Source: Xenorhabdus ishibashii
Lineage (GTDB): Bacteria > Pseudomonadota > Gammaproteobacteria > Enterobacterales > Enterobacteriaceae
Assembly: GCF_002632755.1 (NCBI RefSeq)
Contig: NZ_NJAK01000001.1
Coordinates: 620,001 to 684,000, forward strand
Reading direction: 5' to 3'
DNA length: 64,000 nucleotides
Position numbers and translations under genes: made by a program. Below, piece after piece: positions 18,201 through 26,736 of the stretch (the stretch's first letter is position 1; each line of letters opens with the position of its first letter). The notes below the pieces were generated by a model. It saw nothing but the letters and a program-made list of their open reading frames with translations. It ran no database searches and had not been told where the DNA came from.

Positions 18201-20144
18201 TTGAACAGATGGCATAAATACGCCAGGTTCTTGCTCGTCCTTAATATGGTGAAATTGATGAATAGCAACGTTATTACTTATGGAAAAAACATACCGCAAG
18301 GTGTTTCAATGGCGGAGCGCCTGTTATGGAACGTTAATGCGGAAGATCATCAATGGCGTCACCAATATATAGGACAAATGCCGGATTTTCTGGCGAAATA
18401 CTTTAGCCGACGTTATATCGATATCTTTAATCGCTCAGGTCGCCGTGATGCAAATTCTTTTTTGAGAAAAGCAGTTGGACAGAATGTATTACCAAGATTG
18501 CAGTTAGTAAAAGAAAGGTATCAGTTTAGTCATTATATTTCTGGCATGACGCCTTTTCCTTTTATTGGACAATTGGAAAATATGGCGACGTATGATCGCA
18601 AACAACTTTTGAAACTTGCCCACGACATTTCTGTTTTTATTTCTGGTAATTATGAACACTATTCTTTGCGTGTTTCCCCAAAAGATCCATCAACTTCTGT
18701 TGGTAGCAAAGATGGATCATTTTCCCGTGTTGCTAAGTTGTACCAATTACTGGCAAAGCTAACTTTGCAATGTGGCACTCATCCCCCTTATTGGCAGCGT
18801 TTTAATTGTGGTCGCAAAATGCCATCTATTGATCAGCTCTGTTCTGGTATGTTGCGCATGATGTCTGCTCGTTGGTGGTATTTTCGTTTAAAGCATTTGC
18901 GTGATATCCAATCTGAACATATGGCCATTGCCGTTGGGCAGGTACAGCAAGCTGCTTCTCCTTATGTTTCACGTCAGGCATTGCGGGAATGGTTGGAACA
19001 AAAACGGCGAAATTGTGAATTTTTCAAGCATTTTGATTTAGAAAATGAAAAAGGGGAACGAATTTCACTGGCTGAGACAGTTATTCATAGCAATGCGAAT
19101 CCTGCGATCCGACGTTGTGAGTTGATGGTCAGAATGCGCGGTTTCGAAGATATTGCCAACAAGATGGGTTGTGTTGGGGAATTTTATACCATCACGGCTC
19201 CGGCAAAATATCATGCTGTCCAGCACAAGGGTGGGTTTGTCAAATCCTGGAATGGTGCAACACCACGTGATACCCAGCGTTATTTATGTCGTATCTGGGC
19301 AAAAGCCAGGGCGGCGTTGGCACGGGCAGGAATTGATCTATTTGGTTTCCGTGTAGTGGAACCACATCATGATGGCACTCCTCATTGGCATATGGTGTTA
19401 TTTATGTTGCCAGAGCATTTGCAGCAAGTCAGAAAAATCCTTGAGTACTACACCTGTCAGGAAGAGCAGGACGAGTTGCAGGATGATGAAGCCAAAAAGG
19501 CACGTTTTAATTATCGGACGATCGATCCCAATAAAGGTAGTGCAACCGGTTATATTGCCAAATACATTTCTAAAAATATTGATGGTTATGCTCTGGAGGA
19601 GGAAAAAGATTATGAAACCGGTGAGTCCCTGCGCGATATGGCAAAATCAGTGACTGCCTGGGCGAGTCGCTGGCGTATACGTCAGTTTCAACAAATTGGC
19701 GGTGCCCCAGTTTCGGTTTGGCGCGAATTGCGTCGGCTCAGGCAAGTACGCCTGTCTGACAATAAAATAAACGCAGTGTTGCAGGCAGCAGATGAGGGAA
19801 ATTGGGCTGCTTATACCCAGGCACAGGGCGGACCTTGGGTTTCACGTCGTGATTTAGTTATTCGCTTATTTTACAAAAATATCCCTTTTGGCAGCCCTTA
19901 TGGTGAAGATGTTCAATCCATACAAGGCGTGACTTCACCATTTTTGCCTTATGCGGGATTTATTTGTACCCGAATTCATCAGTGGAGCATTGTGCCTAAA
20001 TCAGACCCCGCTATTACATCCGAACGAATTGTTTATAAAAGGAGCAAAAAATTTCCCTCTTGGAGTTCTGTCAATAACTGTACGGGTGAACAGGAAAGTA
20101 GAAAGATACAGTATTTTACAGACTGTAGAATTGCTATAGCATAA
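18201..20144 (+). CDS. A: P2-like replication initiator gpA (HUH endonuclease)
   Basis: A 647-residue rolling-circle nickase. Visible are motif 1-like EFYTITAPAKYH (about residue 330), the metal-binding HUH segment VEPHHDGTPHWHM (about 386-398) and the double-tyrosine ATGYIAKYISKNIDGYA (about 449-465). P2 gpA acts on its own origin with this tyrosine pair. The protein stops soon after the conserved SSVNNCTGE block, so it lacks about 130 C-terminal residues of P2 gpA. The true start may be ATG 18246 or 18258. The catalytic part is intact although no capsid, terminase or integrase genes remain. Confidence 0.88.
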   Translation: MNRWHKYARFLLVLNMVKLMNSNVITYGKNIPQGVSMAERLLWNVNAEDHQWRHQYIGQMPDFLAKYFSRRYIDIFNRSGRRDANSFLRKAVGQNVLPRLQLVKERYQFSHYISGMTPFPFIGQLENMATYDRKQLLKLAHDISVFISGNYEHYSLRVSPKDPSTSVGSKDGSFSRVAKLYQLLAKLTLQCGTHPPYWQRFNCGRKMPSIDQLCSGMLRMMSARWWYFRLKHLRDIQSEHMAIAVGQVQQAASPYVSRQALREWLEQKRRNCEFFKHFDLENEKGERISLAETVIHSNANPAIRRCELMVRMRGFEDIANKMGCVGEFYTITAPAKYHAVQHKGGFVKSWNGATPRDTQRYLCRIWAKARAALARAGIDLFGFRVVEPHHDGTPHWHMVLFMLPEHLQQVRKILEYYTCQEEQDELQDDEAKKARFNYRTIDPNKGSATGYIAKYISKNIDGYALEEEKDYETGESLRDMAKSVTAWASRWRIRQFQQIGGAPVSVWRELRRLRQVRLSDNKINAVLQAADEGNWAAYTQAQGGPWVSRRDLVIRLFYKNIPFGSPYGEDVQSIQGVTSPFLPYAGFICTRIHQWSIVPKSDPAITSERIVYKRSKKFPSWSSVNNCTGEQESRKIQYFTDCRIAIA

Positions 20145-20259
20145 AAATCAATCAAATTAGCAAATATTTCTGCTAAAACAACAGGCAATAGTTACTAACT
20201 AGCAAATTTAATGACTAAAACAGATAAAAACTACTTTAATTTTAGTCTTATTACGTGTA

Positions 20260-20275
20260 CTGTATATATATACAG
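20260..20275. promoter_or_regulatory. LexA (SOS) box
   Basis: CTGTATATATATACAG is a perfect palindromic match to the LexA consensus CTG-N10-CAG with the ideal TA-rich centre. It ends eight bases before ATG 20284 of a small gene and overlaps likely -10 sequence. It is the only such box seen in the phage-derived cluster and links the cluster to DNA damage. Confidence 0.85.
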
Positions 20276-20283
20276 TTTCTTAT

Positions 20284-20541
20284 ATGGAGGCAGATAGATC
20301 AGTGGAATCTCTTATAGAATCATTGGTAGCGCAACGTATCAATTTCATTGCTCGGATGGCAACAAGTTGCGAGTGCAATCATGCGGAAGACAAAGAGCTG
20401 GCACTGGTTTGGATAGCAGAGCTATCTGCACCTTATGAAAAAAGGTTTAACAGCTACCAGAGTAAACAGGAAAGCAATCTGTTAGGTAATGAGGTGAGCG
20501 GCAACAACATATTAGGGAATGCGGGTTCAAGAGAAGATTAG
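20284..20541 (+). CDS. Small SOS-controlled phage protein, antirepressor candidate
   Basis: 85 residues from ATG 20284, or 79 from GTG 20302, which is preceded by GGAGG with 11 bases between. The second start is favoured because a transcript from the LexA-overlapping promoter would leave almost no leader for the first. The sequence is acidic and hydrophilic, with CECNHAEDKELALVWIAEL in the middle and a polar tail. I do not recognise a family. In phage 186 the LexA-controlled tum gene makes an antirepressor that frees CI operators; by position and control this gene could do the same. That is inference. Confidence 0.5.
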   Translation: MEADRSVESLIESLVAQRINFIARMATSCECNHAEDKELALVWIAELSAPYEKRFNSYQSKQESNLLGNEVSGNNILGNAGSRED

Positions 20542-20825
20542 GAAGTGAACTAAAAATATTACCACACTATCCTGATACAAATTTTAAAATTGGAATTAGT
20601 AGTAGCGCCTCAGTAAAAGTGACTGAGACTAAGAAAACAGTGAACGCGATCATATGATGGCACTTATTCAAGACATTTGGGAGGATGATGGTTGGTTGTA
20701 TGATTAACACTGACAAAGGTTCAATATCCTCCAACACATAGCATTTCATTGTAATAAGAGATAACAGCCAAGGGCAGGAAACCATTTTCTGCTCTTGGTT
20801 TATTTGGATTGAATTGTTCTTCATT
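20542..20825. other. Gap between early and tail genes, with a terminator hairpin
   Basis: No gene of credible length is visible. CCAAGGGCAG-(11 nt)-CTGCTCTTGG at 20768-20798 (one mismatch), followed by TTTATTT, is a probable terminator that insulates the late operon. In complete P2-like phages the capsid genes Q to L would precede gene X; none of their sequence is recognisable here. Confidence 0.55.
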
Positions 20826-20843
20826 TGTACTACTTATCTCACA
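20826..20843 (+). promoter_or_regulatory. Ogr/Delta-type activator site of late promoter 1
   Basis: TGT-N12-ACA, the dyad recognised by P2 Ogr, satellite P4 Delta and 186 B, lies 86 bp upstream of gene X. The same dyad occurs in front of V and FI, and an ogr gene ends the cluster. It probably descends from the P2 PO promoter, now in front of X after loss of the capsid block. Confidence 0.7.
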
Positions 20844-20928
20844 ATCTCACCTCATTGAGGCATTTTGCCAATTATTTGATCATAACTCTCCGATTTACTA
20901 ACTGACTTCTGCAAAAAAAGGAGAGTGT

Positions 20929-21132
20929 ATGCAAATTATCGCACAACAAAATGAGACTGTAGATGCTATCTGCTGGCGTCATTATGGCCGTACATTGGGA
21001 ATGACTGAACGTGTGTTGCAGGCAAACCCAGGATTAGCTGATTTTGGCGCGGTACTGCCTCATGGAACTAAAGTTGAAATGCCTGAATTTATGCCTGCCG
21101 CCAGCAAACCTATTATCCAACTTTGGGATTAA
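20929..21132 (+). CDS. X: Tail protein X
   Basis: 67 residues, exactly the length of P2 gpX, with the LysM-like features VDAICWRHYGRTLGMTERVLQANPGL cut short as VDAICWRHYGRT and VLPHGTKVEMPEF. The product is needed for tail assembly in P2. It follows GGAGAG at a good distance. It is the first gene behind late promoter 1. The lysis genes Y and K that follow X in P2 are missing; spanin genes come directly after it. Confidence 0.9.
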   Translation: MQIIAQQNETVDAICWRHYGRTLGMTERVLQANPGLADFGAVLPHGTKVEMPEFMPAASKPIIQLWD

Positions 21133-21149
21133 AGGGGAGGCGAATTGGA

Positions 21150-21671
21150 TTGTTGGGAATTAATACAATAAAAAAGATGTCCTTAATTGTGAGCTTGGTC
21201 ATTGGAGGAAGCCTTGGTTGGTGGGGACATCGTTCTCTGTTTCTCAGCGAAATAGAGAATTTGAAACAGCAACATGCTGCACAGCTTGCTGCCATCAACC
21301 AAAAAGCCCAGTCAGAAACGTTAGCGGCTATCCGGCAAATGAAAGAGGCACAAAATCGGGCTGCACAATTAGATGAATACTATTCAGGAAAATTAGCTCA
21401 TGCCACCGAAGAAAATGCAGCTTTGCGTACTGACATTGTTGCTGGTCATCGGCGGGTGCAAATCGCCGCCGCCAACCTTGCTACCTGTCAGCTCACCCAA
21501 AACCGAGACACCCGCCCCCGCAGCGTGGGCAATGGAACCCAAATCGAACTCACTGCAAAAGCTGGACGCACTATTTACGATATCCGAACCGGCATCATCA
21601 AAGACCAGACCAAATTAGACTACTTACAACACTATGTCCGTGATGTTGTTCGACAGTGTAAATCAGAATGA
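21150..21671 (+). CDS. Rz-like inner-membrane spanin (LysB equivalent)
   Basis: About 173 residues from TTG 21150, nine bases after GGGGAGG; TTG 21123 or ATG 21177 are alternatives. It has one N-terminal membrane segment (MSLIVSLVIGGSLGWWGH) and a long periplasmic coiled-coil region (about residues 40-110). This is the i-spanin layout: with the o-spanin encoded inside it, it fuses inner and outer membranes at the end of lysis. Holin and endolysin genes are absent next to it, so lysis must depend on genes elsewhere or be impaired. Confidence 0.8.
   Translation: MLGINTIKKMSLIVSLVIGGSLGWWGHRSLFLSEIENLKQQHAAQLAAINQKAQSETLAAIRQMKEAQNRAAQLDEYYSGKLAHATEENAALRTDIVAGHRRVQIAAANLATCQLTQNRDTRPRSVGNGTQIELTAKAGRTIYDIRTGIIKDQTKLDYLQHYVRDVVRQCKSE
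21415..21618 (+). CDS. Rz1-like outer-membrane spanin lipoprotein, embedded in the Rz gene
   Basis: 67 residues in another frame inside the i-spanin gene. It starts MQLCVLTLLLVIGGCKSPPP: a signal peptide with lipobox VIGGC and a Pro-rich segment right behind, the hallmark of o-spanins. ATG 21400 is a possible earlier start, but it would put charged residues PPKK before the signal. Overlapping Rz/Rz1 genes are a known arrangement in phage lambda and in P2 lysB/lysC. Confidence 0.8.
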   Translation: MQLCVLTLLLVIGGCKSPPPTLLPVSSPKTETPAPAAWAMEPKSNSLQKLDALFTISEPASSKTRPN

Positions 21672-21697
21672 TCGCATCTTATTACAATGTTGTTTTC

Positions 21698-21733
21698 AAG
21701 GCCTTCTTTTATTCCTGAGAAGGCCTTTTATTT
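21698..21733 (+). terminator. Terminator after the spanin genes
   Basis: AAGGCCTT, 14-nt loop, AAGGCCTT, then TTATTTC. It separates the X-spanin unit from the V operon, which has its own late promoter behind it. Confidence 0.75.
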
Positions 21734-21764
21734 CTTTGATTTAAAAGTATTTTAATTCTGTATT

Positions 21765-21782
21765 TGTATGTTGCTTCCTACA
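21765..21782 (+). promoter_or_regulatory. Ogr-type activator site of late promoter PV
   Basis: TGT-N12-ACA centred about 55 bp before ATG 21829. In P2 the site is centred near -55, which would place transcription start almost at the V start codon and leave a very short leader. It corresponds to P2 PV. Confidence 0.7.
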
Positions 21783-21828
21783 AGCCCAGTTTAATGTCCA
21801 GCCGGCTGTTTCGTGGCATTCTTATGCC

Positions 21829-22464
21829 ATGAACATACAACTCACTGAACTGATGCGCTTATTGCGCAACCTGATCCGAACCGGCGTCATTACCCAAGTG
21901 GATACCACAAAGGGAATGTGCCGAGTCGCGACAGGCAACCTTGAAACCAACTGGCTGCACTGGTTGACATCCAGAGCGGGAAACTCCCGCACATGGTGGG
22001 CGCCCAGTGTCGGTGAGCAGGTTTTATTACTGTCCATAGGCGGAGAACTGACCACCGCCTTTGTATTGCCTGCTATTTTTTCAGATGAGTTTCCGGCTCC
22101 ATCAACATCACCTGAAGCGACACATATCAAATTTCCGGATGGTGCCGTGATGGAGTATGAACCGCAATCTGGCGCATTGACTGTAACTGGCATCAAAACC
22201 GCGACAGTGACTGCTTCGGATTCCGTCCATATTACCGCGCCGGAAATCACCTGTGTCGCCAGCACCCGAATTACGCTGGATACGCCGGAAGTCATTTGTA
22301 CGCAGCTAATGAGCACTGGCAACTTGATTGTGCGCAACGGCGGCAAAATGACGGGCAATATTGAACACACCGGAGGCACATTCAGTTCCAACGGCGTGGT
22401 CGTGGATTCCCATAAACACACCGGCATCAGGTCAGGCGGTGACACATCAGGAGGCCCCGTATGA
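21829..22464 (+). CDS. V: Baseplate spike protein gpV
   Basis: 211 residues, the same length as P2 gpV. It has an N-terminal OB-like domain (RTGVITQVDTTKGMCRVATG), then a beta-helical part and the C-terminal tip SHKHTGIRSGGDTSGGP, whose HxH binds an iron ion in membrane-piercing spikes. A trimer forms the needle of the contractile tail. The tail completion genes R and S that precede V in P2 are absent. The stop overlaps the W start by four bases. Confidence 0.93.
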   Translation: MNIQLTELMRLLRNLIRTGVITQVDTTKGMCRVATGNLETNWLHWLTSRAGNSRTWWAPSVGEQVLLLSIGGELTTAFVLPAIFSDEFPAPSTSPEATHIKFPDGAVMEYEPQSGALTVTGIKTATVTASDSVHITAPEITCVASTRITLDTPEVICTQLMSTGNLIVRNGGKMTGNIEHTGGTFSSNGVVVDSHKHTGIRSGGDTSGGPV

Positions 22465-22811
22465 TGTACCTGGGAATGAATCGGCAAACGGGACGAGAGT
22501 TGACAGATTTGGCTCATATCCGGCAATCCGTCAGCGATATTTTGTTAACCCCCGTGGGCAGCCGTATCGCGCGTCGTACTTACGGCTCTTTATTGCCAGA
22601 GCTGATTGACTGGCCACAAAACTCAGCGCTCCGGCTTCAGGTCATGGCGGCCTGCTATACCGCCATCAGCCGTTGGGAGCCACGTGTGACACTGACCGCC
22701 ATCACGATGGATACCCTACAAGACGGCAAAATGGTGGTGGATATTACGGGGACATATCATCAATCTGCTGAGGAATTTTCACTTTCTATTCCGGTGAGCC
22801 ATTCCCGGTGA
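22461..22811 (+). CDS. W: Baseplate wedge protein gpW (gp25-like)
   Basis: 116 residues against 115 in P2, with the gp25/lysozyme-like fold signature LAHIRQSVSDILLTPVGSRI and RRTYGSLLPELID. It connects the baseplate wedge to the sheath. It overlaps V by ATGA-type coupling; J follows after 11 bp. Confidence 0.92.
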   Translation: MMYLGMNRQTGRELTDLAHIRQSVSDILLTPVGSRIARRTYGSLLPELIDWPQNSALRLQVMAACYTAISRWEPRVTLTAITMDTLQDGKMVVDITGTYHQSAEEFSLSIPVSHSR

Positions 22812-22822
22812 GGTAATAAATC

Positions 22823-23731
22823 ATGCCAACAATCGATTTAAGCCAGTTGCCGCCACCGGATGTGGTTGAGCTACTGGATTATGAACAACTGCTGGAAGAG
22901 CGCAAAAAAGGCCTGATATCGCTCTATCCAGAAGATCAACAAGAAGCCATTGCACGTACTTTGCAACTGGAATCTGAACCTTTGGTCAAGTTGCTGGAAG
23001 AGAATGTTTATCGCGAGTTGCTTTTGCGTCAGCGGGTTAACGAAGCTGCTCGGGCGGTGATGGTAGCTTATTCAACAGGCAGCGATTTGGATCAGTTGGG
23101 GGCGAACAACAACGTATCCCGTATGATTCTGCGTCCTGCGGATAACTCTACCATACCACCAACACCCGCAGTGATGGAATCTGACAACGACTACCGCGTG
23201 CGCATTCCACAGGCTTTTGAAGGCTTAAGCGTTGCCGGCCCAGTCGGTGCGTATGAATATCATGCCCGCAGTGCAGATGGCCGTGTCGCTGACGCTTCAG
23301 CAATCAGCCCGTCACCAGCTAACGTCACCGTAACTATTATGTCGCGGGAAGATAAGGGTGTCGCTTCCAAAGAGTTGCTGGAAATAGTCGAAAAAGCGCT
23401 GAACGATGAAAACGTGCGTCCAGTGGCAGATCGACTAAAAATCCAGTCTGCGAACATTGTGGAATATGAAATTGATGCGGTTTTGTACATCTTCCCAACA
23501 CCAGAGTCAGAACCTATCCGCAAGGCGGCAGAGCAGAGGTTGAAACACTATGTTGAAGCACAGCACCGCTTGGGGCGTGATATTCGTTTGTCAGCGATTT
23601 ATGCCGCATTGCATGTGGAAGGTGTCCAGCGCGTGGAATTGAAAGCGCCGTTGAAAGACGTCGTATTGGATAAAACCCAAGCATCTTACTGCACTAAAAC
23701 AACCCTAACGATGGGAGGTTCGGATGAATGA
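22823..23731 (+). CDS. J: Baseplate assembly protein gpJ
   Basis: 302 residues, identical in length to P2 gpJ. The N-terminus (DLSQLPPPDVVELLDYEQLLEER with a central VMVAYSTGSDLDQLGA block) and the repeated beta segments later on are typical of the J/gp6 wedge family. It builds the baseplate ring with W and I. It overlaps gene I by eight bases, and the order W-J-I-H is as in P2. Confidence 0.93.
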   Translation: MPTIDLSQLPPPDVVELLDYEQLLEERKKGLISLYPEDQQEAIARTLQLESEPLVKLLEENVYRELLLRQRVNEAARAVMVAYSTGSDLDQLGANNNVSRMILRPADNSTIPPTPAVMESDNDYRVRIPQAFEGLSVAGPVGAYEYHARSADGRVADASAISPSPANVTVTIMSREDKGVASKELLEIVEKALNDENVRPVADRLKIQSANIVEYEIDAVLYIFPTPESEPIRKAAEQRLKHYVEAQHRLGRDIRLSAIYAALHVEGVQRVELKAPLKDVVLDKTQASYCTKTTLTMGGSDE

Positions 23732-24332
23732 TCGCCTCCTACCGATGGGCTCGACTCAGCTAGAACTTGCAGCAGCCAAAGCCTGCGCTGAATTGCAGAA
23801 GGTCAAGGTTCCGTTACGGGAGCTGTGGGACCCAGACACTTGTCCGACATCACTGCTGCCTTATCTGGCCTGGGCGTGGTCAGTCGATCGCTGGGACGAG
23901 CGTTGGTCTGAGAGCACCAAAAGGGAAGTGATCAAAAGTTCGCTATTCCTGCATAAACATAAAGGAACGATTGGTGCGATTCGGCGAGTTGTAGAGCCAT
24001 TGGGTTATCTCATCCGCGTAAAAGAGTGGTGGCAAACCAACGATACCCCAGGCACTTTCCGGCTGGATATCGGTGTACTGGAGAACGGCATCACCCATGA
24101 AATGTTCGAGGAGCTGGAAAACCTGATTTTTGATGCCAAGCCCGTGAGCCGACATTTGATTGGGTTGGACATCAATCTGGATACACGCGGTGAATATCAC
24201 TACTCGGCGGCGACTTACAGTGGGGACGAACTGACGGTTTACCCTTATTTCCCTGAACAAATAACAATCTCCGGCTCAGAAGTTGTGGGTGCGGGCATAC
24301 ATATTATTGATGACATGAGGATTAGATCATGA
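23724..24332 (+). CDS. I: Tail protein gpI (baseplate wedge)
   Basis: 202 residues, somewhat longer than the 176 of P2 gpI. The family block PLRELWDPDTCPTSLLPYLAW followed by VDRWDERWSESTKR is clear, and FLHKHKGTIGAIRRVVEPLGY follows. It joins the baseplate to the tail fibre H. It overlaps both J (8 bases) and H (4 bases), so translation is coupled. Confidence 0.93.
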   Translation: MNDRLLPMGSTQLELAAAKACAELQKVKVPLRELWDPDTCPTSLLPYLAWAWSVDRWDERWSESTKREVIKSSLFLHKHKGTIGAIRRVVEPLGYLIRVKEWWQTNDTPGTFRLDIGVLENGITHEMFEELENLIFDAKPVSRHLIGLDINLDTRGEYHYSAATYSGDELTVYPYFPEQITISGSEVVGAGIHIIDDMRIRS

Positions 24333-26179
24333 GTACCAAATATTTTGCGCTGCTGACGCAGTTAGGCGCAGATAAATTAGCAAATGCGGCGGCATTGGGT
24401 ACTAAAATTGAAATTACCCATATGGCCGTTGGTGATGGTGGTGGCAAGTTGCCGACACCGGACACTAAACAAGCCAAACTGATTAATGAAAAGCGTCGTG
24501 CAGCGATTAACACGCTGAGTATTGATCCGAAAAACACCAACCAAATCATTGCGGAACAGGTTATTCCTGAAAACGAAGGTGGCTGGTGGATCCGTGAAAT
24601 CGGCCTGTATGACAAAGATGGAGTGTTGATTGCGGTAGGTAACTGCGCAGAAACCTACAAACCCCAATTGCAGGAAGGTTCCGGCCGTACCCAGACAATC
24701 CGTATGATCCTGATTGTCAGCAGCGCCAACGCGGTGACATTGAAAGTTGATCCATCTGTGATTTTGGCGACGCGTGAATATGTGGATGATTCCATTAAGA
24801 AACATGCCAATAGCCGTAACCATCCAGATGCGACGCTGAAAGAAAAGGGATTTGTGATCCTGAGCAGCGCGGTGGACAGCAATAGCGAAACGCATGCGGC
24901 AACACCGAAAGCGGTGAAGACGGCATATGATTTGGCTAAAGCTGCGGATAATAATGCCAATGGCCGCGTTCCAGCAGGGCGTAAGGTGAATGGTAAGGCG
25001 CTGTCGGCGGATATTGCTCTGAATGCAGGTGATGTTGGTGCATACTCTAAGGGCGAAACAGATACTAAAGTGGGGGAGGCGATAAAACAGGCAAATGCTG
25101 CGAATGCTAATGCAAACACTCGCGTGCCTTCTACCCGCAAGGTAAATGGAAAAGCACTGTCGGCGGATATTGCACTGAACGCAGCAGATGTTGGTGCGTA
25201 TAACACAGCCCAAACTGACGCTAAAGTGGGTGAGGTTAGATCTTTAGCTAACACTGCAAACCAAAATGCGGCTAATGCAAATAATAATGCCAACACACGT
25301 TTGGAGAAAAACAAGAATGGTGCGGATATTCCAAACAAAGATGAGTTTGTGAAAAACCTCGGTTTGGTGGGAACGGTGCCCAATAGTCGTCGAATTAACG
25401 GTAAACCGCTAACAGGTGACGTGAATCTGAACGCGGCTGATGTCGGTGCACTAAAAGTGGGTGATTATGGGATCGGTTCCCAACCCGTAGGAATCAGCTC
25501 ACCCGCTGAATATGATGCCAACTCTATGACAACAACTGGTTGGCATAGTGGCGGTGGCTATGCTGCTAAAAATTTCTACAACACCCACGCCCCTATCATG
25601 GTGATGACACGTACTGGCGGTAGTGATAGCACGGGAATGGTCGCACAAATTCAGGTGGATGACGCAGGGATGGCGAGCCGTTACCGGTTGGGTAATCGGT
25701 GGAATAAATGGAATACCATTTGGGGTACAGCGAATACTACTGTTATTGATGGGTTCCTGAAAAAAGCCAGCCCCATCATCAAAATCTGGAATGACGGGAA
25801 ATTTGAAACAAATGACGAATCAACGGGTGCTATTGTCGAGCGTCTGTCTGAGGGCGTTTATCTCATCAAAAACGTACTGGGATTTAATGCAGATGCGGCA
25901 TGGGGTGGTGTTGATGGTGGGGTTGAAATCCCGCTGTGCAAAAATAAACTGCCGTTGATTTGGGTAAACTATGAGGTGTTACCCGATGGTTCAATCAAAA
26001 TCATGACGTATCACCGCGAGTATTCAGACGTACCCACATTCGCCAGAAATGTACGAAAGGACTACGTTGACGGTGACCCGATTGATATTCCTGTTGGTCG
26101 GTCTATATTTGTCCGCGTCCAGATGCCAGAAAATTCTATTTGGAATCAGCAACAACGGAAATTGACTGAGTCGGAATGA
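24329..26179 (+). CDS. H: Tail fibre gpH, currently expressed version
   Basis: 616 residues. The N-terminal domain (about 1-150) is the conserved P2 H base (GGWWIREIGLYDKDGVLIAVGN). Then come shaft repeats built on KVNGKALSADIALNA-DVGAY and (about 340) the crossover sequence encoding VKNLGL. The C-terminal receptor-binding part (about 345-616) ends in a WVNYEVLPDGSIKIMTYHRE-type domain. It sets the killing spectrum of the particle. The gene runs through one of two inverted recombination sites, so its last 277 codons are exchangeable for the cassette at 26206-27718. Confidence 0.9.
   Translation: MSTKYFALLTQLGADKLANAAALGTKIEITHMAVGDGGGKLPTPDTKQAKLINEKRRAAINTLSIDPKNTNQIIAEQVIPENEGGWWIREIGLYDKDGVLIAVGNCAETYKPQLQEGSGRTQTIRMILIVSSANAVTLKVDPSVILATREYVDDSIKKHANSRNHPDATLKEKGFVILSSAVDSNSETHAATPKAVKTAYDLAKAADNNANGRVPAGRKVNGKALSADIALNAGDVGAYSKGETDTKVGEAIKQANAANANANTRVPSTRKVNGKALSADIALNAADVGAYNTAQTDAKVGEVRSLANTANQNAANANNNANTRLEKNKNGADIPNKDEFVKNLGLVGTVPNSRRINGKPLTGDVNLNAADVGALKVGDYGIGSQPVGISSPAEYDANSMTTTGWHSGGGYAAKNFYNTHAPIMVMTRTGGSDSTGMVAQIQVDDAGMASRYRLGNRWNKWNTIWGTANTTVIDGFLKKASPIIKIWNDGKFETNDESTGAIVERLSEGVYLIKNVLGFNADAAWGGVDGGVEIPLCKNKLPLIWVNYEVLPDGSIKIMTYHREYSDVPTFARNVRKDYVDGDPIDIPVGRSIFVRVQMPENSIWNQQQRKLTESE
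25347..25372 (+). repeat. gix/hix-like invertase crossover site, left copy (inside H)
   Basis: A 26-bp site beginning TTGTGAAAAACCTCGGTTT. The core AAAACC-TC-GGTTT is identical to the core of the Mu gix site and most of the outer half-site bases agree. The copy at 27695-27720 is its inverted partner; the first 19 bases are identical. In frame it encodes VKNLGL, a motif kept at recombining fibre junctions. Confidence 0.8.
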
Positions 26180-26205
26180 ATATAGGGGCTGCGTGCCCCT
26201 AATTG

Positions 26206-26736
26206 TTATTCTGGCGCTTTAAGCCAGTCAATGTTTGGTGCTTTAGTACAATCAATTCGATTTAGTATAATTCTATATTTTTTCCATTCATTAAGAGATA
26301 ATATTTCTGATTTCGTCGCTATTTCTAAATCAACAGCATCTTGAAGAGGGGAAATAATAGCATTGGCCTTAGTTAATAATTTCTGTTTTCTCTTTTCAGC
26401 TTGAGTGATTAATTCATCTTTGGTGTATTTACGTGTAATAATAACTCCGTTGATATATTGCCAACCTCCTAAAACATCTACACCATTAGGTAGTGATGTC
26501 ATTTCAACAATACTTCCATCTTCCGGACAAATAGTAGAGGCTTGTTTATTTATAGCGCAAACAACATTATTCTTATCATATTTTATCTTATAAGTATCCT
26601 CATTAAATTTTGGTATACTTTTGTACCAATCATCACCATTTTCGCTTTGGTAGAAAATAGCTTGAAATTCAAGTTCGATTTTTTTCTCTTCATTAGTATC
26701 TGGAGAATATCTAGAAAAATTTTTTAAATGCAACAT
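26206..26736 (-). CDS. Tail fibre assembly chaperone (Tfa/gpG type) of the alternative cassette
   Basis: 176 residues on the minus strand. It is a Caudo_TAP-type protein: GGWQYINGVIITRKYTKDE in the middle, a charged helix, then LLTKANAIISPLQDAVDLEIAT and the C-terminal WKKYRILNRID-like end. Such chaperones fold the fibre tip of the gene just upstream, here the inverted fibre fragment whose stop overlaps its ATG by one base. In the present orientation it has no visible promoter; inversion would place it behind H and under late control. Confidence 0.85.
   Translation of the reverse strand: MLHLKNFSRYSPDTNEEKKIELEFQAIFYQSENGDDWYKSIPKFNEDTYKIKYDKNNVVCAINKQASTICPEDGSIVEMTSLPNGVDVLGGWQYINGVIITRKYTKDELITQAEKRKQKLLTKANAIISPLQDAVDLEIATKSEILSLNEWKKYRIILNRIDCTKAPNIDWLKAPE

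Noticed and set aside
24377..25383. Long minus-strand frames opposite the tail fibre gene
   Set aside because: They are shadows of the strongly biased codon use of H and carry no domain or start signal.
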